A DNA stretch of 64,000 nt from Mycolicibacterium hassiacum DSM 44199 (GCF_900603025.1 NZ_LR026975.1:2046001-2110000), one strand, 5' to 3'. Positions 35,228-44,323 are shown, counted from the first letter of the stretch. Notes: generated by a model from the sequence alone, not told the origin. Translations and numbers: made by a program.

Positions 35228-36847
35228 TCACTGCTGGCTCATTTCGCTGAGGGTTCGCAGAAGGCGGGATACGCTGCCAATTTTCTCCGCAACCGCAGGT
35301 GTCAGGACCTCCGCGATACATGTCGCCGCTTCGACTTTGCCTTTGTCGCGGCAGAACTTCGCCACAGTATCTGGCGTAAGCTCATCGACCGTGGCGGCCC
35401 CGGTTGATTGCAGTATCCCGGCCTCCTGACAGAACTTGCCCTGGATCAAGGCTCTAGCTGCGCTAGGGCCGCCAAGGGCACGCGTGTACTCGTCCTCCAA
35501 ATCGCAGTCAGAGATGAACACCTTCTTGTCGACGATGGTGTTGCGTTTGCCCGTGAAGGCGTTCACCCAGGAACCGCTCTCGTTCTGATCGACTAGTCCG
35601 AGCAGCGTAGGGCCGAAGCCGCCGGGACCAAGCAGCGGAAATACGTTCTTGAACTTGTCTGCGCCGTCTAGTTCGACGACCACCGCTCCCATCCGATCGA
35701 GATCTATGTTTTGGGCCTGCGCTACGGCTTCCACGATCACTCGGTCAGCAACGCCCTCGACGAGGACTACGAACCGAGCGGTCAGGGCCTCGAGGATGCG
35801 GGGCGACCACCAATGTGCACGGGCCTTTTCAACTCTTGACAACTTGGTCGTACCGATTTGGTGACACTTGCCGTGGCGGTCCACGGAGATGACTTCAGAA
35901 GGTTCGAACCGATGAAGTATGTAGGGCGAATGGGTGACGATGATCTTCTGGTTGCCCTCGCCGCTCAGAAGATCTGCGACTGTGCGCTGGCTGGTTGGAT
36001 GAAGATGGAGTTCCGGTTCATCGATCGCGATGACATTTGCAGCGCCCTCAGCAAGATCGAAGAGAGTCATTGACATCAGCTGGCGCGCACCGTCTGACTG
36101 CTCTGTCAGTGGCACTTGGTCGCCATTTCGGTTGAGGAAAATGGACACGTCTTGGAGCACGTCGCGTTCAGGGTCGGTGATACTCCTGACTGCGAAGTCG
36201 TCCTTGGTTAATACGCGGGGCATTGCGCGACTGAGGTGCTTGGCCACTCGCTTGAGCAAGTCTCCGACCGACTCGTTCCCGGACAGCTCTTCGTTGAATT
36301 GATCGAGTAGTGCTCTGAGGCTTTGCTCGTGGGTGCCCAAGTCCGCCGCTGCCAGGAGCGTCCGAACAGGGCTGTGAGCGCCCTCCATTATTGAGGAGCC
36401 GCGAGTCGCGCGTAGGTATCGCCAGCCGAACTCCTCCAATTGTTCGCGGCTGGGCGCGCGCTGGTGGCCGCTCTCAGGGAACCATCTGCGAACTGTGATG
36501 GCATCATCGTCTTCGGGATGAGCCTCCACGATCATTTGAACCCAGAGGTGCTCTGTGGTGAGGTCATCCTCGATGGTGATCTCAGACGGAAAAGGACGTC
36601 GGTTGCTGTCTATGAAATCTCCCCACCAGGCGTCGACTATGAGTGGATGCTCGGGGTCTCGAAGGTCATTGGGCGTAAGTGCTTGGTAGAGACCGGCGGT
36701 ACTCGTACCCAAGAGCAGATGCAGCATGCGAAGGATCGAAGACTTGCCTACGTCGTTCGCCCCAACGATGACTGCGTGCCGACGCAATTCGAGATCGAGA
36801 TCTTGGATTCGACTGTGGTTGACGATCTTCACCCTGTGCAGGCGCAT
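35228..36847 (-). CDS. gajA: Gabija-type GajA, OLD-family ATPase/TOPRIM nuclease
   Basis: About 539 residues. The N-terminal ABC-like ATPase has Walker A IVGANDVGKSSIL, signature region TEQSDGARQLMSMTLF, Walker B NVIAIDEPELHLHP and His switch KIIVTHSPYIL. The C-terminal TOPRIM domain has the conserved Glu in VVLVEGVADRVIVEAV and the acidic pair in LGLVDQNES. That is the class-2 OLD/GajA architecture: a DNA nuclease normally held inactive by nucleotides. The start at ATG 36847 (RLHRVKIVNHSRI) matches the usual OLD N-terminus; an upstream ATG at 36907 is in frame. It is directly followed by gajB. Confidence 0.88.
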   Translation of the reverse strand: MRLHRVKIVNHSRIQDLDLELRRHAVIVGANDVGKSSILRMLHLLLGTSTAGLYQALTPNDLRDPEHPLIVDAWWGDFIDSNRRPFPSEITIEDDLTTEHLWVQMIVEAHPEDDDAITVRRWFPESGHQRAPSREQLEEFGWRYLRATRGSSIMEGAHSPVRTLLAAADLGTHEQSLRALLDQFNEELSGNESVGDLLKRVAKHLSRAMPRVLTKDDFAVRSITDPERDVLQDVSIFLNRNGDQVPLTEQSDGARQLMSMTLFDLAEGAANVIAIDEPELHLHPTSQRTVADLLSGEGNQKIIVTHSPYILHRFEPSEVISVDRHGKCHQIGTTKLSRVEKARAHWWSPRILEALTARFVVLVEGVADRVIVEAVAQAQNIDLDRMGAVVVELDGADKFKNVFPLLGPGGFGPTLLGLVDQNESGSWVNAFTGKRNTIVDKKVFISDCDLEDEYTRALGGPSAARALIQGKFCQEAGILQSTGAATVDELTPDTVAKFCRDKGKVEAATCIAEVLTPAVAEKIGSVSRLLRTLSEMSQQ

Positions 36848-37172
36848 GAAGGGGTGGCCTTCCAATTTTTCCGAAGCGGCAAACTGCTCCGCCGAACGTT
36901 CTTTCACACCAACTCTATTTCAAAGTCACCAGCAGAAGCTCCAAGCTGAGAGCAGCGGTCGTGTCGCGGGGCACTCCAATCGAGGGTGTTCCACAGGACG
37001 ACAACAGCCTGAGTTTCGACGGGCGTATCGACGTTCACATGCCCCCACGCCGCCAGGTAGCCATGTGTTGGCAATCCGAAACTCAACTCCTGCATGAAGC
37101 GTTTCCAAGCCGATGCTTTGGCTTGACAGGAGTAGAACGTGAGGGGGCACTTCGCCACAAGGCCCCGGCCGT
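36848..37172. other. Left flank and left end of the recombinase transposon
   Basis: Between gajA and the zinc-finger recombinase gene. The promoter of the Gabija operon must lie in 36848-37066. Homology with the deleted copy begins at about 37067 (GTTGGCAATCCGAAACTC), marking the transposon's left end. No gene seen. Confidence 0.55.
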
Positions 37173-38693
37173 TCAGAACGCGCCCCGATGCTGATGAGCT
37201 GGACGAATGTACTGTGCCCAGGTGTTGCCGGCCTCCGCCGCGTGCTTCTGTGTTACCTGGTCGCTGTAACCGAGCATTTCGGCGACTACCGGAGCAGGGA
37301 TCTCTGTGACGAGTGCCTGGAGAGCGGTGTTGCGTGCACCTTGCAGATCGATACCGAGAGTCCGTAGCCGTTTCATGATCGACTGCGGGTCAATATGTCG
37401 TCCAGCGCGGCTGCTCGGAAACAACCATGGAGTTCCGACAGCACCGCCCGCCGTACGAAGGTTGGGGCGATGCCGAATATGGTAGTTGAGCTGAGAGGCA
37501 AACGGTTCCGGAACGGGCACAGGGTCTTTGCCCAAGGCGATGCGGGTCTCTCCGTCGGCTCGGGAGACCGCCGATGCCTGCAGTGCGGCGATCTTAGTCA
37601 GCGGCTGGGCATAAAGCAGCAACAGCACGCCGGCGACGCGGTAGGGGAGACTTTCGGAATCGCCGGTGAGTAGTTCTTTCAGCCACGCCAGTCGATGGTC
37701 TTGCGCAATCAGGGGGGTCGTCTTCGCTTGCCTGAAACCGATCTGGACCGACTTGTTGAGCTTGCTCTTCGCTGCCCAAACGAAGAACGTTCGGATCAGA
37801 TGACGAGTGGTCGGGCCCGAAGCGAGGTACTCGTCGACGTCCTGCTGTGTGCACTCGCCAACGGTGCGTTGATGAGTCTGTTGAAGCCAGGTCAGGAACT
37901 TGATGGTCTCAGTGATCTCCTGTTTCGCAGAGCGCACGGGGCCACCGGAGGATTGGCCGGGTTTCGATTCACTCCGAAGGCGCCGAAGGTGATGCCAGGT
38001 AGCGAACTGTTCGGTGGGAGCTCGGACGGTGGGAGAGTCAATCGCGTTGAGTTTGTCGGCTAGCCAGACTTCGAAGCGTGCGAGGTGTTCATCGCGTTGG
38101 GGGAGTAGTCCGTGGTGCTGCAGCAGGCTGCGAAGGTGGTCGATATGCCTGCCGGATCCGGCGGCGGTAAGGCCTTCGTGAGTCAACGGTACGGCGCCGG
38201 AGGTAATTCCGCCGAGCAGCTCCAAGACTTTGATGTTGCGTTTCCAGGTCAGGATGCTCTCGGGGCGGTCTACGCTACAGAGCACTTCGATGAGTGCTTG
38301 CATGGCTACGGGGTCGGCGGGATGGTGCAGCAGAATCTTGCAGAGGTCTTCACGTAAGGCGCATCGCGAGCAGTGGCCCGAGCGGTAGATCTCTCCTTCG
38401 AGCCGACATGTCCTGCAGATGTAGTTGCCGGGGATACCCGCGCAGGTCAGACACACTGGCCGCGGATCGGTGCGATTGCGGCGGCCGGGCAGCACGCCTT
38501 CGTGGCCACACGATGGGCAGATTCCGTGGATGCGCATGGCGATGTAGAAGCAGCTGTGGCAGAGGTGGTCTCCGGGCCATTCGACCCGCAGTTTGTTGGC
38601 CATGCGATGGCAACGGGTGCATTCGTAGGCGCCGGTGGTCACCCGTGGTCGACCACGGGTGGTGGATCGCGGCGTTGGCTCAATGGTCGCCAT
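37173..38693 (-). CDS. Zinc-finger tyrosine-recombinase-like protein (TnpB-like)
   Basis: 506 residues. The N-terminal 110 residues hold about six CxxC/CxxxC pairs (YECTRCHR, CHSC, ICPSCGH, CLTC, CRTC, CSRC), a likely multi-zinc DNA-binding module. The C-terminal half is a degenerate phage-integrase fold (LLLLYAQPLTKIAALQASAV, then GIDLQGARNTALQALVTEIP and VVAEMLGYSDQVTQKHA). The usual box-I arginine position seems to be replaced (AQPLTKIAAL), so it may be an accessory rather than a catalytic subunit. The start at 38693 overlaps the HTH gene by 14 bp. Third gene of the transposon operon. Confidence 0.75.
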   Translation of the reverse strand: MATIEPTPRSTTRGRPRVTTGAYECTRCHRMANKLRVEWPGDHLCHSCFYIAMRIHGICPSCGHEGVLPGRRNRTDPRPVCLTCAGIPGNYICRTCRLEGEIYRSGHCSRCALREDLCKILLHHPADPVAMQALIEVLCSVDRPESILTWKRNIKVLELLGGITSGAVPLTHEGLTAAGSGRHIDHLRSLLQHHGLLPQRDEHLARFEVWLADKLNAIDSPTVRAPTEQFATWHHLRRLRSESKPGQSSGGPVRSAKQEITETIKFLTWLQQTHQRTVGECTQQDVDEYLASGPTTRHLIRTFFVWAAKSKLNKSVQIGFRQAKTTPLIAQDHRLAWLKELLTGDSESLPYRVAGVLLLLYAQPLTKIAALQASAVSRADGETRIALGKDPVPVPEPFASQLNYHIRHRPNLRTAGGAVGTPWLFPSSRAGRHIDPQSIMKRLRTLGIDLQGARNTALQALVTEIPAPVVAEMLGYSDQVTQKHAAEAGNTWAQYIRPAHQHRGAF

Positions 38694-39027
38694 CAGTCAC
38701 GATTCGTGCTCGTCGGGGCCGGACGGACTTGTTTATCTCGACAACGTTGCGTCGCGACGATTCGCCGGAGGCGGACTTCTTCTTGCGGGCGTCGGCAGCG
38801 GTAACGGTGACGAGATCGTCGACGCCACAACCGAGGATGTCACACAGGGCTGCCAGCAGCTGCAGGGAGACGCGTTCAGGTCGTTGATGCACGATGCGGT
38901 AGACCTGCGGCCGCGACAGCTGAATACCGCGTTCGGCCAGGAGGGGGATCAGGTCGGTGCTGTTATGCATGCCTTGTGCAGCCATCAACTCGGCAAGCCG
39001 CCACGTGTAGTCGATGTCTCGTTTCAC
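38680..39027 (-). CDS. XRE-type helix-turn-helix protein of the transposon
   Basis: 115 residues. An N-terminal HTH of the Cro/C1 kind (WRLAELMAAQGMHNSTDLIP, then RGIQLSRPQVYRIVHQRPER) and a basic tail (ARKKKSASGESSRRN). Its start overlaps the tyrosine-recombinase stop by ATGA and its end overlaps the zinc-finger gene. It is a candidate excision/insertion cofactor (TnpC analogue) or a repressor of the operon; palindromic TTCATCCGATGAA sequences at the right end could be its sites. Confidence 0.8.
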   Translation of the reverse strand: MKRDIDYTWRLAELMAAQGMHNSTDLIPLLAERGIQLSRPQVYRIVHQRPERVSLQLLAALCDILGCGVDDLVTVTAADARKKKSASGESSRRNVVEINKSVRPRRARIVTDGDH

Positions 39028-40127
39028 GATGTCTCCTCACCGAAGGAGAGGGCGTCTTTCACCGTCTGGTCTAAGACACGGCGTAGCGTGCGGGTGCGGA
39101 AGTCGCTTGAGACTCCTGTGTATAGGGAGGTCGTGCTGGCGTACTCGTGGCCGGCCTGGTCCTGGACGAACTTGGCGTCCCATCCGTCCTCGATGAGATG
39201 GGTGATGTAGGAACGCCGAAAAGAGTGCAGGTCGAGGCCCGCCGACAGCTCAAGGTCGTTGCAATACCGGCGGAAGCGTCGTAATAGGGTGCGTTCGGCA
39301 ACGAGAGCACCGCGCTCACTGGGGAACAGGTCGATCCCGTCGTCGAGGTAAGGCTGGCCGTGGGTGACCCAGTCGCTGATGATCTCCGGTGTCCAGTCGA
39401 AGACTGTCAACACGGTTCTCCGTTTGGGCGGCGAGCCCTTCTTTGCTTTCCCGTAGCGGATCTTCACGACCCCAAGATTGCCGAACTCGCGGGCGTGCGG
39501 GTTACGGGAGAAGTCCACGGTCTGAAGGTGACGTAGTTCGTTGAACCGCAGTCCGTACGAATAGGCTACTTTGAACATCACGGCGTCGCGGAAGGCGGGC
39601 AGCCATCCTTTCTTCCCAGACCTGGCGATTGCTGTGACCTGGTCGTCGGCATGATCGAAGAAGTCCTGAAGCTCTCGTTTCGTAAACGGGCGTTTCTCCG
39701 GATCCTGCTCGTTGTCCTGCACATGGGCTGCAGTGTTCCAGGAAAAGAACACCTGCGCGGGGTGAGTTCCAAAGCGTTGTTCGCAGACTCGGTCCCAACC
39801 GTAGTCTGGGTCGGCGATGTACGAGCAGAACAATCGCAAGCCGTTCTGATAGCCGCGAATCGTGGACTGTCGGCGTCCCTTGATACTGCGGAGATCGGCG
39901 AAGAACTCTTCGACCACGGCAGGTGTCCACGACCAGGGGTACTCGTTCGTGTACTCGATGAACCGACGGACCAGGCTGATACGAGCGTCGATGGTGTCGG
40001 GGTCGAGGTTGCGGCACAGTTGTTGGTTGCGCCAGCCGTCCAGCATTTCCTCGACGGTCTGGACCTCGGGATGCAGCAGAGGGACTGCGCCCACCAGGAA
40101 CACGCGACCGCTTTTGTCGACGGGCAA
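39024..40127 (-). CDS. Tyrosine recombinase of the transposon
   Basis: A 367-residue phage-integrase-family recombinase. The N-terminal SAM-like core-binding domain (about residues 25-120) is followed by a catalytic domain with box-I Arg (SYGLRFNELRHLQ), box-II HxxR (LDLHSFRRSYITHL), the second His (DQAGHEYAST) and the nucleophile Tyr (SLYTG). All expected catalytic residues are visible, so it should be active in excision and integration of the element. ATG 40127. First gene of the element's operon. Confidence 0.9.
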   Translation of the reverse strand: MPVDKSGRVFLVGAVPLLHPEVQTVEEMLDGWRNQQLCRNLDPDTIDARISLVRRFIEYTNEYPWSWTPAVVEEFFADLRSIKGRRQSTIRGYQNGLRLFCSYIADPDYGWDRVCEQRFGTHPAQVFFSWNTAAHVQDNEQDPEKRPFTKRELQDFFDHADDQVTAIARSGKKGWLPAFRDAVMFKVAYSYGLRFNELRHLQTVDFSRNPHAREFGNLGVVKIRYGKAKKGSPPKRRTVLTVFDWTPEIISDWVTHGQPYLDDGIDLFPSERGALVAERTLLRRFRRYCNDLELSAGLDLHSFRRSYITHLIEDGWDAKFVQDQAGHEYASTTSLYTGVSSDFRTRTLRRVLDQTVKDALSFGEETS

Positions 40128-40387
40128 GTCGGCCTCCAGTCTCGTTGCATCTGATGCATCATTGAATCATCTAATGAAACATCTACCACATAATGGCTGC
40201 TAGGGCGACTGAGATGAGAGCTCCTCGCCGGATCATGGTCACGACGTCGCGTGGACCGTAGGTGCGCCTGCCGGAAGCGAATGGTCGTAAAAGCCTGTTG
40301 GAGCGCGGCTTTCGTGGGCTCGTCGCGATGTGGAGGGCGGTGTGGCAGGAGGCGCGGATGATTCATCCGATGAAAACGGCGACGTTG
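40128..40387. promoter_or_regulatory. Right end of the transposon with palindromic binding-site candidates
   Basis: Upstream region of the tyrosine recombinase. It contains repeated GATG/CATC half-sites at 40144-40185 (for example TGATGCATCA). At the extreme end two overlapping perfect 13-bp palindromes are present: GGATGATTCATCC (40356-40368) and TTCATCCGATGAA (40362-40374). These are candidates for recombinase core-type sites or for the element's HTH protein. Confidence 0.5.
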
Positions 40388-40637
40388 ACTTGACATAATG
40401 TGGCTTATCGGTAATTCACCGACCTGGGCGGATAGGGGTCGGACGGGTCTGGTGCACGAGAACCCCTGGCGGACAGCGATTGACGGGTTGATTGCCCCCG
40501 CCCGGTGCGAGTGATCCACCCCCGTAGGAGTCGGCACGATCCGCCTCCACGGCCGGCGCCGCGTCGACGTTGTGAGGCCACCGACTGACTGATGATCCCC
40601 GCGGGCCGCCGCTCTCCGATTCCCTTGCCGCCACGGC

Positions 40638-40766
40638 AATTCGTCACAGTGACGAAAGTCGCGGTGTCCGACCTCCGTTCACCGCTGACAGTGAAAACCG
40701 AGGCGCCCGGACTCCCCTGTCGGACAGGTGCCACTTGCCGCTCTCAATACGTCACTGTGACGAATT
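40638..40766. repeat. Pair of 17-bp inverted, self-palindromic repeats
   Basis: AATTCGTCACAGTGACG at 40638-40654 and its exact reverse complement at 40750-40766. Each arm is itself a palindrome (CGTCAC-A/T-GTGACG), so they are two operator-like sites 95 bp apart in an otherwise gene-free 395-bp gap (40388-40782). Either a dual operator for a dimeric regulator or the tips of a small mobile sequence; no gene lies between them. Confidence 0.6.
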
Positions 40767-40782
40767 AATATGTGCCGCAGTG

Positions 40783-41747
40783 CTATTCGATGCACAGCCG
40801 GGTATCGATGAACGCGATGTACTCGGCGATCCGCGCGGCGGCCCGTCCCCCGTCGAGGTCAGGGTTGTAGATGACCACGCTGGCGCCCAGACAGCCGGGC
40901 GCCCGCAGGCAGGCTGCGGTGAGGGCTTCCAGTTGGCGCCTGCGGGTAGTCGACGGCCGCGAGTTCACCCGTCGCGAGCACGTCGAGGTCGACGTGACAC
41001 CACCAGCCCGCCGGCGCCGCTGCCGGTCCGACGGCGACGAGTTCGCCGACCTCGGTGTAACTGTGCGGTTCCGGTTCTCCCGCCAGCTGCGGTCCGTCGA
41101 GATATGCGTGCACGAGTCCCCGGACGCTGGACTGACCTGCCTCGGCGATCTCCTCCTGGTCACGTGGGCCGAGCACGGCCAGATACCGGGCGTGCAGGCA
41201 CGGCAATCCGTCGAGCCCCGCGGGACCCGGGTAGTGACCCAGGGCCAAACCGATCTCGGAGTCCGAGGCCTCACCGGTCGGCCCGGTGCGCGGATCCCAG
41301 GCGTCCTCGTGGCCGTCGATGAACACCAGGCCGGCCTCGCCCGCGGCGATGAGTGGTGCCAATAGCACCGGGCAGTCCCCGGCGATCACCAGCGGCCGCG
41401 CACCGACGTCCCAGGCCGCGCGCACCGCGGCGGCGGTGTCGACGATCATGGCGGTCAGCGCCTCCTCGGCCAGCAGTGCCGAGGGACCGCGCTCGGATCT
41501 CAGATTGTCGGTGCGTATCCATGTCGCCGGATACCGGTGCCGGCAGCAGATCCTCTACGCCCGCCTCCTGCACCGCTGCCGGCATCCGGGCCACCCCGCT
41601 GGGCACGCCCGCCGAGTTGAACGGGACGTAGATGAGGTGAGTGCCGGTGGTCATGGCGCCAGGACGTCGGACGGGGCGTACGTCGGCGGCCGCCGGACAG
41701 GCAGTTCCATAGGTCCCATAGTCACCCAGGTCGGAGAGCTTGGTCAC
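40783..41747 (-). pseudogene. Arginase/agmatinase-family gene, two frameshifts
   Basis: Ureohydrolase-fold pieces in three frames. The N-terminal part (TTGTHLIYVPFNSAGVPSGV) ends near 41520, where one extra base shifts the frame. The middle part has LVIAGDCPVLLAPLIAAGEA, VFIDGHEDAWDP and WWCHVDLDVL (Mn ligand motifs, partly altered from GDHS and DAHxD). Near 40948 a second shift leads to LEALTAACLRAPGCLGASVV and the end at 40783. The GTG at 41747 overlaps the LysR stop (GTGA), so the two genes were an operon. Non-functional as sequenced. Confidence 0.75.
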
Positions 41748-42634
41748 CCATTGAGGTGCTCGAGCGCCGCGGCGACGAACTCGGAAACCAACGGGTTGGC
41801 CTCACCGACGCGGGTCGCGACGACGACGGCGCTGGCGGGGAACCCGTTCAACGGCACAGTGGTCAGGTCGGGGCGCACCGAACTGCGCCGGTCGCCGACC
41901 GGCAGCACAGCGACCGCCTGCCCGGTCGCGACGAGATCCAGCCTGTCCTCAAAACTCTCGATGAGCGGTCCGGCCGACAGCGGGCCGGGTTCGCTCGGCC
42001 GATACGAACCTGCCGGGAAGATCGCCCGGGCACCGCCGTGTGAACAGATGATCGATTCGCCGGGTGCGAAGTCCTCCAACCACACCGATTCCCGGCCGGC
42101 CAGTGGGTGGTCGGCCGGCAGCACCAGCATCCGCGGCTCTTCATAGAGCACCGTGGTGCGCACCCCGTCGGTCGGGATGAGCAGCGGCTCCCGGCCCACC
42201 AACACGTCGACGTGTGCGTCGGTGAACGCACCCTCCTCGTGACAACCGAGATGGCGGGTGCCGATGTCGGCGTCTGGGTGGCGGCGGCGCAGCTCCCGAA
42301 CGGCGGGTGTGATGACGAGGTCCTCGACGTATCCGATGATGATCCGGCCGGTGGGCGTGTACGCGCGGGCGGTGACGGTCGCCCGGCGCGCGGCCTGCAG
42401 CAGCGCATGCGCCTCGGGAAGAAACGCCTTACCGGCCTCGGTGAGCAGCGCCCCCTGCGGGGTGCGGTCGAGCAGCGAGACACCCAGGTTGTGCTCCAGG
42501 CGCCGGATCTGCCGGCTCAGCGCGGGCTGCGCCACATGCAACTCCGCGGCCGCCCGGCTGAAGTTCAGATGCTCGGCGAGCACCGTGAAGTATCGGACCA
42601 GCCGCAGCTCCAGGTCGGCGCCGGCGTCATTCAC
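41744..42634 (-). CDS. LysR-family transcriptional regulator
   Basis: About 296 residues. The N-terminal LysR winged HTH is LNFSRAAAELHVAQPALSRQ then IRRLEHNLGVSLLDRT; the C-terminal part is the periplasmic-binding-like effector domain. GTG 42634 is chosen (GGAG upstream); an ATG at 42658 gives eight more residues. It is divergent from the two SDR genes and upstream of the broken arginase-family gene, so it probably controlled both directions. Effector unknown. Confidence 0.92.
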   Translation of the reverse strand: MNDAGADLELRLVRYFTVLAEHLNFSRAAAELHVAQPALSRQIRRLEHNLGVSLLDRTPQGALLTEAGKAFLPEAHALLQAARRATVTARAYTPTGRIIIGYVEDLVITPAVRELRRRHPDADIGTRHLGCHEEGAFTDAHVDVLVGREPLLIPTDGVRTTVLYEEPRMLVLPADHPLAGRESVWLEDFAPGESIICSHGGARAIFPAGSYRPSEPGPLSAGPLIESFEDRLDLVATGQAVAVLPVGDRRSSVRPDLTTVPLNGFPASAVVVATRVGEANPLVSEFVAAALEHLNG

Positions 42635-42759
42635 CGGTGATCTCCATAAGCGGTCCAACCCGGCGTCATCCGGGCGTATTCCGGGCTATTCGATTTCGGC
42701 ATACCGCGGTGCCGAGCAGGTCTTGGACAGCGGCGCGGGACGGTCGAACACTCGGGTGC

Positions 42760-43500
42760 ATGAGTAGATACGACGGCAAGAGCGTGGTCATCACCGGCGG
42801 GAGCAGCGGGCTCGGGTTGGCGGCCGCGCAGTATCTGGTGGACAACGGTGCCCGGGTTCTGGTCACCGGCCGCAATCAGGACACTCTTGACGACGCCGCC
42901 CGACGCCTCGGCGAGCGCGGCATCGCGGTGCGCAGCGACACCAGTTCGCTCGCGGACATCGAGGCGCTGGCCGGCCGGGTGAGCGACGAGTTCGGGACCG
43001 TGGACGCCCTGGTGGCCAACGCGGGCATCGGTAGTTTCGACCCGTTCTTCGACGTCACCGAGCAGACGTTCGACGAGGTGTTCGCGATCAACACCAAGGG
43101 ACCGTTCTTCACGGTGCAGAAGCTGGCGCCGCTACTGTCCGACGGCGCCGGCGTGGTGCTGACGACCTCGATCGCCAACCAGACGGGCTGGGACGCGCTC
43201 AGCGTGTACTCGGCCAGCAAGGCGGCGCTGCGCTCGATGGCCCGGACACTGAGCCGGGAACTGTTGCCCCGGGGCATCCGGGTCAACGCGCTGAGCCCGG
43301 GCTCGATCGACACCGGGAAATTGGAGAAGGAGGTTCCGGAGAAGGCGGCCGCGCTCAAGGCGGAATTCCAGCAGAGCAGCCCGATGGGGCGGTGGGGTCA
43401 TCCCACCGAATTCGCTCCAGCCGTGGCCTTTCTGGCGTTCGACGCGACGTACGTCGCCGGCATCGAACTCGTCGTCGACGGCGGGGAGTCCCAGCTGTGA
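42760..43500 (+). CDS. Short-chain dehydrogenase/reductase 1
   Basis: 246 residues. The classic SDR pattern is complete: cofactor motif TGGSSGLGLAAA, NAG motif LVANAGIGSFD, Ser and Tyr-x3-Lys (TTSIANQTG and YSASKAALRSMA), and the C-terminal VDGG. An arginine after the cofactor motif (TGRNQDT) favours NADP(H). It is divergent from lysR. Its stop overlaps the start of the second SDR. Substrate unknown. Confidence 0.92.
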   Translation: MSRYDGKSVVITGGSSGLGLAAAQYLVDNGARVLVTGRNQDTLDDAARRLGERGIAVRSDTSSLADIEALAGRVSDEFGTVDALVANAGIGSFDPFFDVTEQTFDEVFAINTKGPFFTVQKLAPLLSDGAGVVLTTSIANQTGWDALSVYSASKAALRSMARTLSRELLPRGIRVNALSPGSIDTGKLEKEVPEKAAALKAEFQQSSPMGRWGHPTEFAPAVAFLAFDATYVAGIELVVDGGESQL

Positions 43501-44234
43501 ACGACTATGCGGGCAAGCGGGTGGTCATCACCGGCGGAACGAGCGGCATCGGTCTGGCCGCCGCCAGGGTGCTCGTCGACGGACGGGCACGTGTGCTGGT
43601 CACCGGACGGACACCCTCATCACTGGAAACCGCGCGGGCCGCACTGGGGCCGGATCCGGTCGTGCTGGCCGCCGACGCCGTCACCGGCATCGATGCGCTG
43701 GCCGAACGCGCCGCCGCCGAGTTCGGTGCCGTCGACCTGCTGGTGCTCAACGCCGGCATCGCCCCCACCGGGACCATCGAGGACACGGACCCGCGGACCT
43801 ACGACGAGGTGTTCGCGGTCAACACCAGGGCTCCGTTCTTCACCCTGCAGAGGTTCCTGCCGCTCATGCCCTCCGGCAGTGCCGTCGTGCTCACGACATC
43901 GGTGAGCAACGCCAAGGGCATCGCGACCACCAGCGTGTACTCCGCGACGAAGGCGGCACTGCGCTCGATGACGCGGACGTTCGCCCGGGAACTGATCGAC
44001 CGGGGTATCCGGGTCAACGCCGTCTCCCCCGGCCCGATCGACACCGGCATCCTGGAGCGGACGATGCCCGCGGCGGAGGCGCGGGCATTCCTGGAACAGG
44101 GCGCGGCCACCAACCCGATGGGCCGTTTCGGAGAACCCGAGGAGGTCGCCAGAGCGATCCTCTACCTGGGATTCGACGCCACCTACACGACCGGTACCGA
44201 ACTGGTCGTCGACGGCGGGGCCTCCGACCTCTGA
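43497..44234 (+). CDS. Short-chain dehydrogenase/reductase 2
   Basis: 245 residues, a close paralogue of the upstream gene. It starts at GTG within a GTGA overlap, with TGGTSGIGLAAA, LNAGIAPTG and YSATKAALRSMTR catalytic motifs and a VDGGASDL C-terminus. The tandem arrangement suggests local duplication, with both enzymes perhaps acting on related substrates under the LysR regulator. Confidence 0.92.
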   Translation: MNDYAGKRVVITGGTSGIGLAAARVLVDGRARVLVTGRTPSSLETARAALGPDPVVLAADAVTGIDALAERAAAEFGAVDLLVLNAGIAPTGTIEDTDPRTYDEVFAVNTRAPFFTLQRFLPLMPSGSAVVLTTSVSNAKGIATTSVYSATKAALRSMTRTFARELIDRGIRVNAVSPGPIDTGILERTMPAAEARAFLEQGAATNPMGRFGEPEEVARAILYLGFDATYTTGTELVVDGGASDL

Positions 44235-44323
44235 CCGCGGCGTAGGTACTTCACGATCGATACCTGCGGCCCACTGACCATCTGTCGGCTGTCCGTTGCA
44301 TACTTCCTGATCGGCGGCGACGC

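Larger units (their letters stand above)
37067..40387 (-). mobile_element. Three-gene tyrosine-recombinase transposon (Tn554-like plan)
   Basis: About 3.3 kb. The left boundary is from homology with the copy at 32281. The right boundary is from the shared ATCCGATGAAAACGG at 40365-40379, after which the two copies diverge. It encodes, in transcription order, a classic tyrosine recombinase, a small HTH protein and a zinc-finger recombinase-like protein, all with overlapping start/stop codons. The gene content resembles Tn554 (TnpA, TnpC, TnpB), but in a different order. No obvious terminal inverted repeats, as expected for such elements. Confidence 0.72.
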
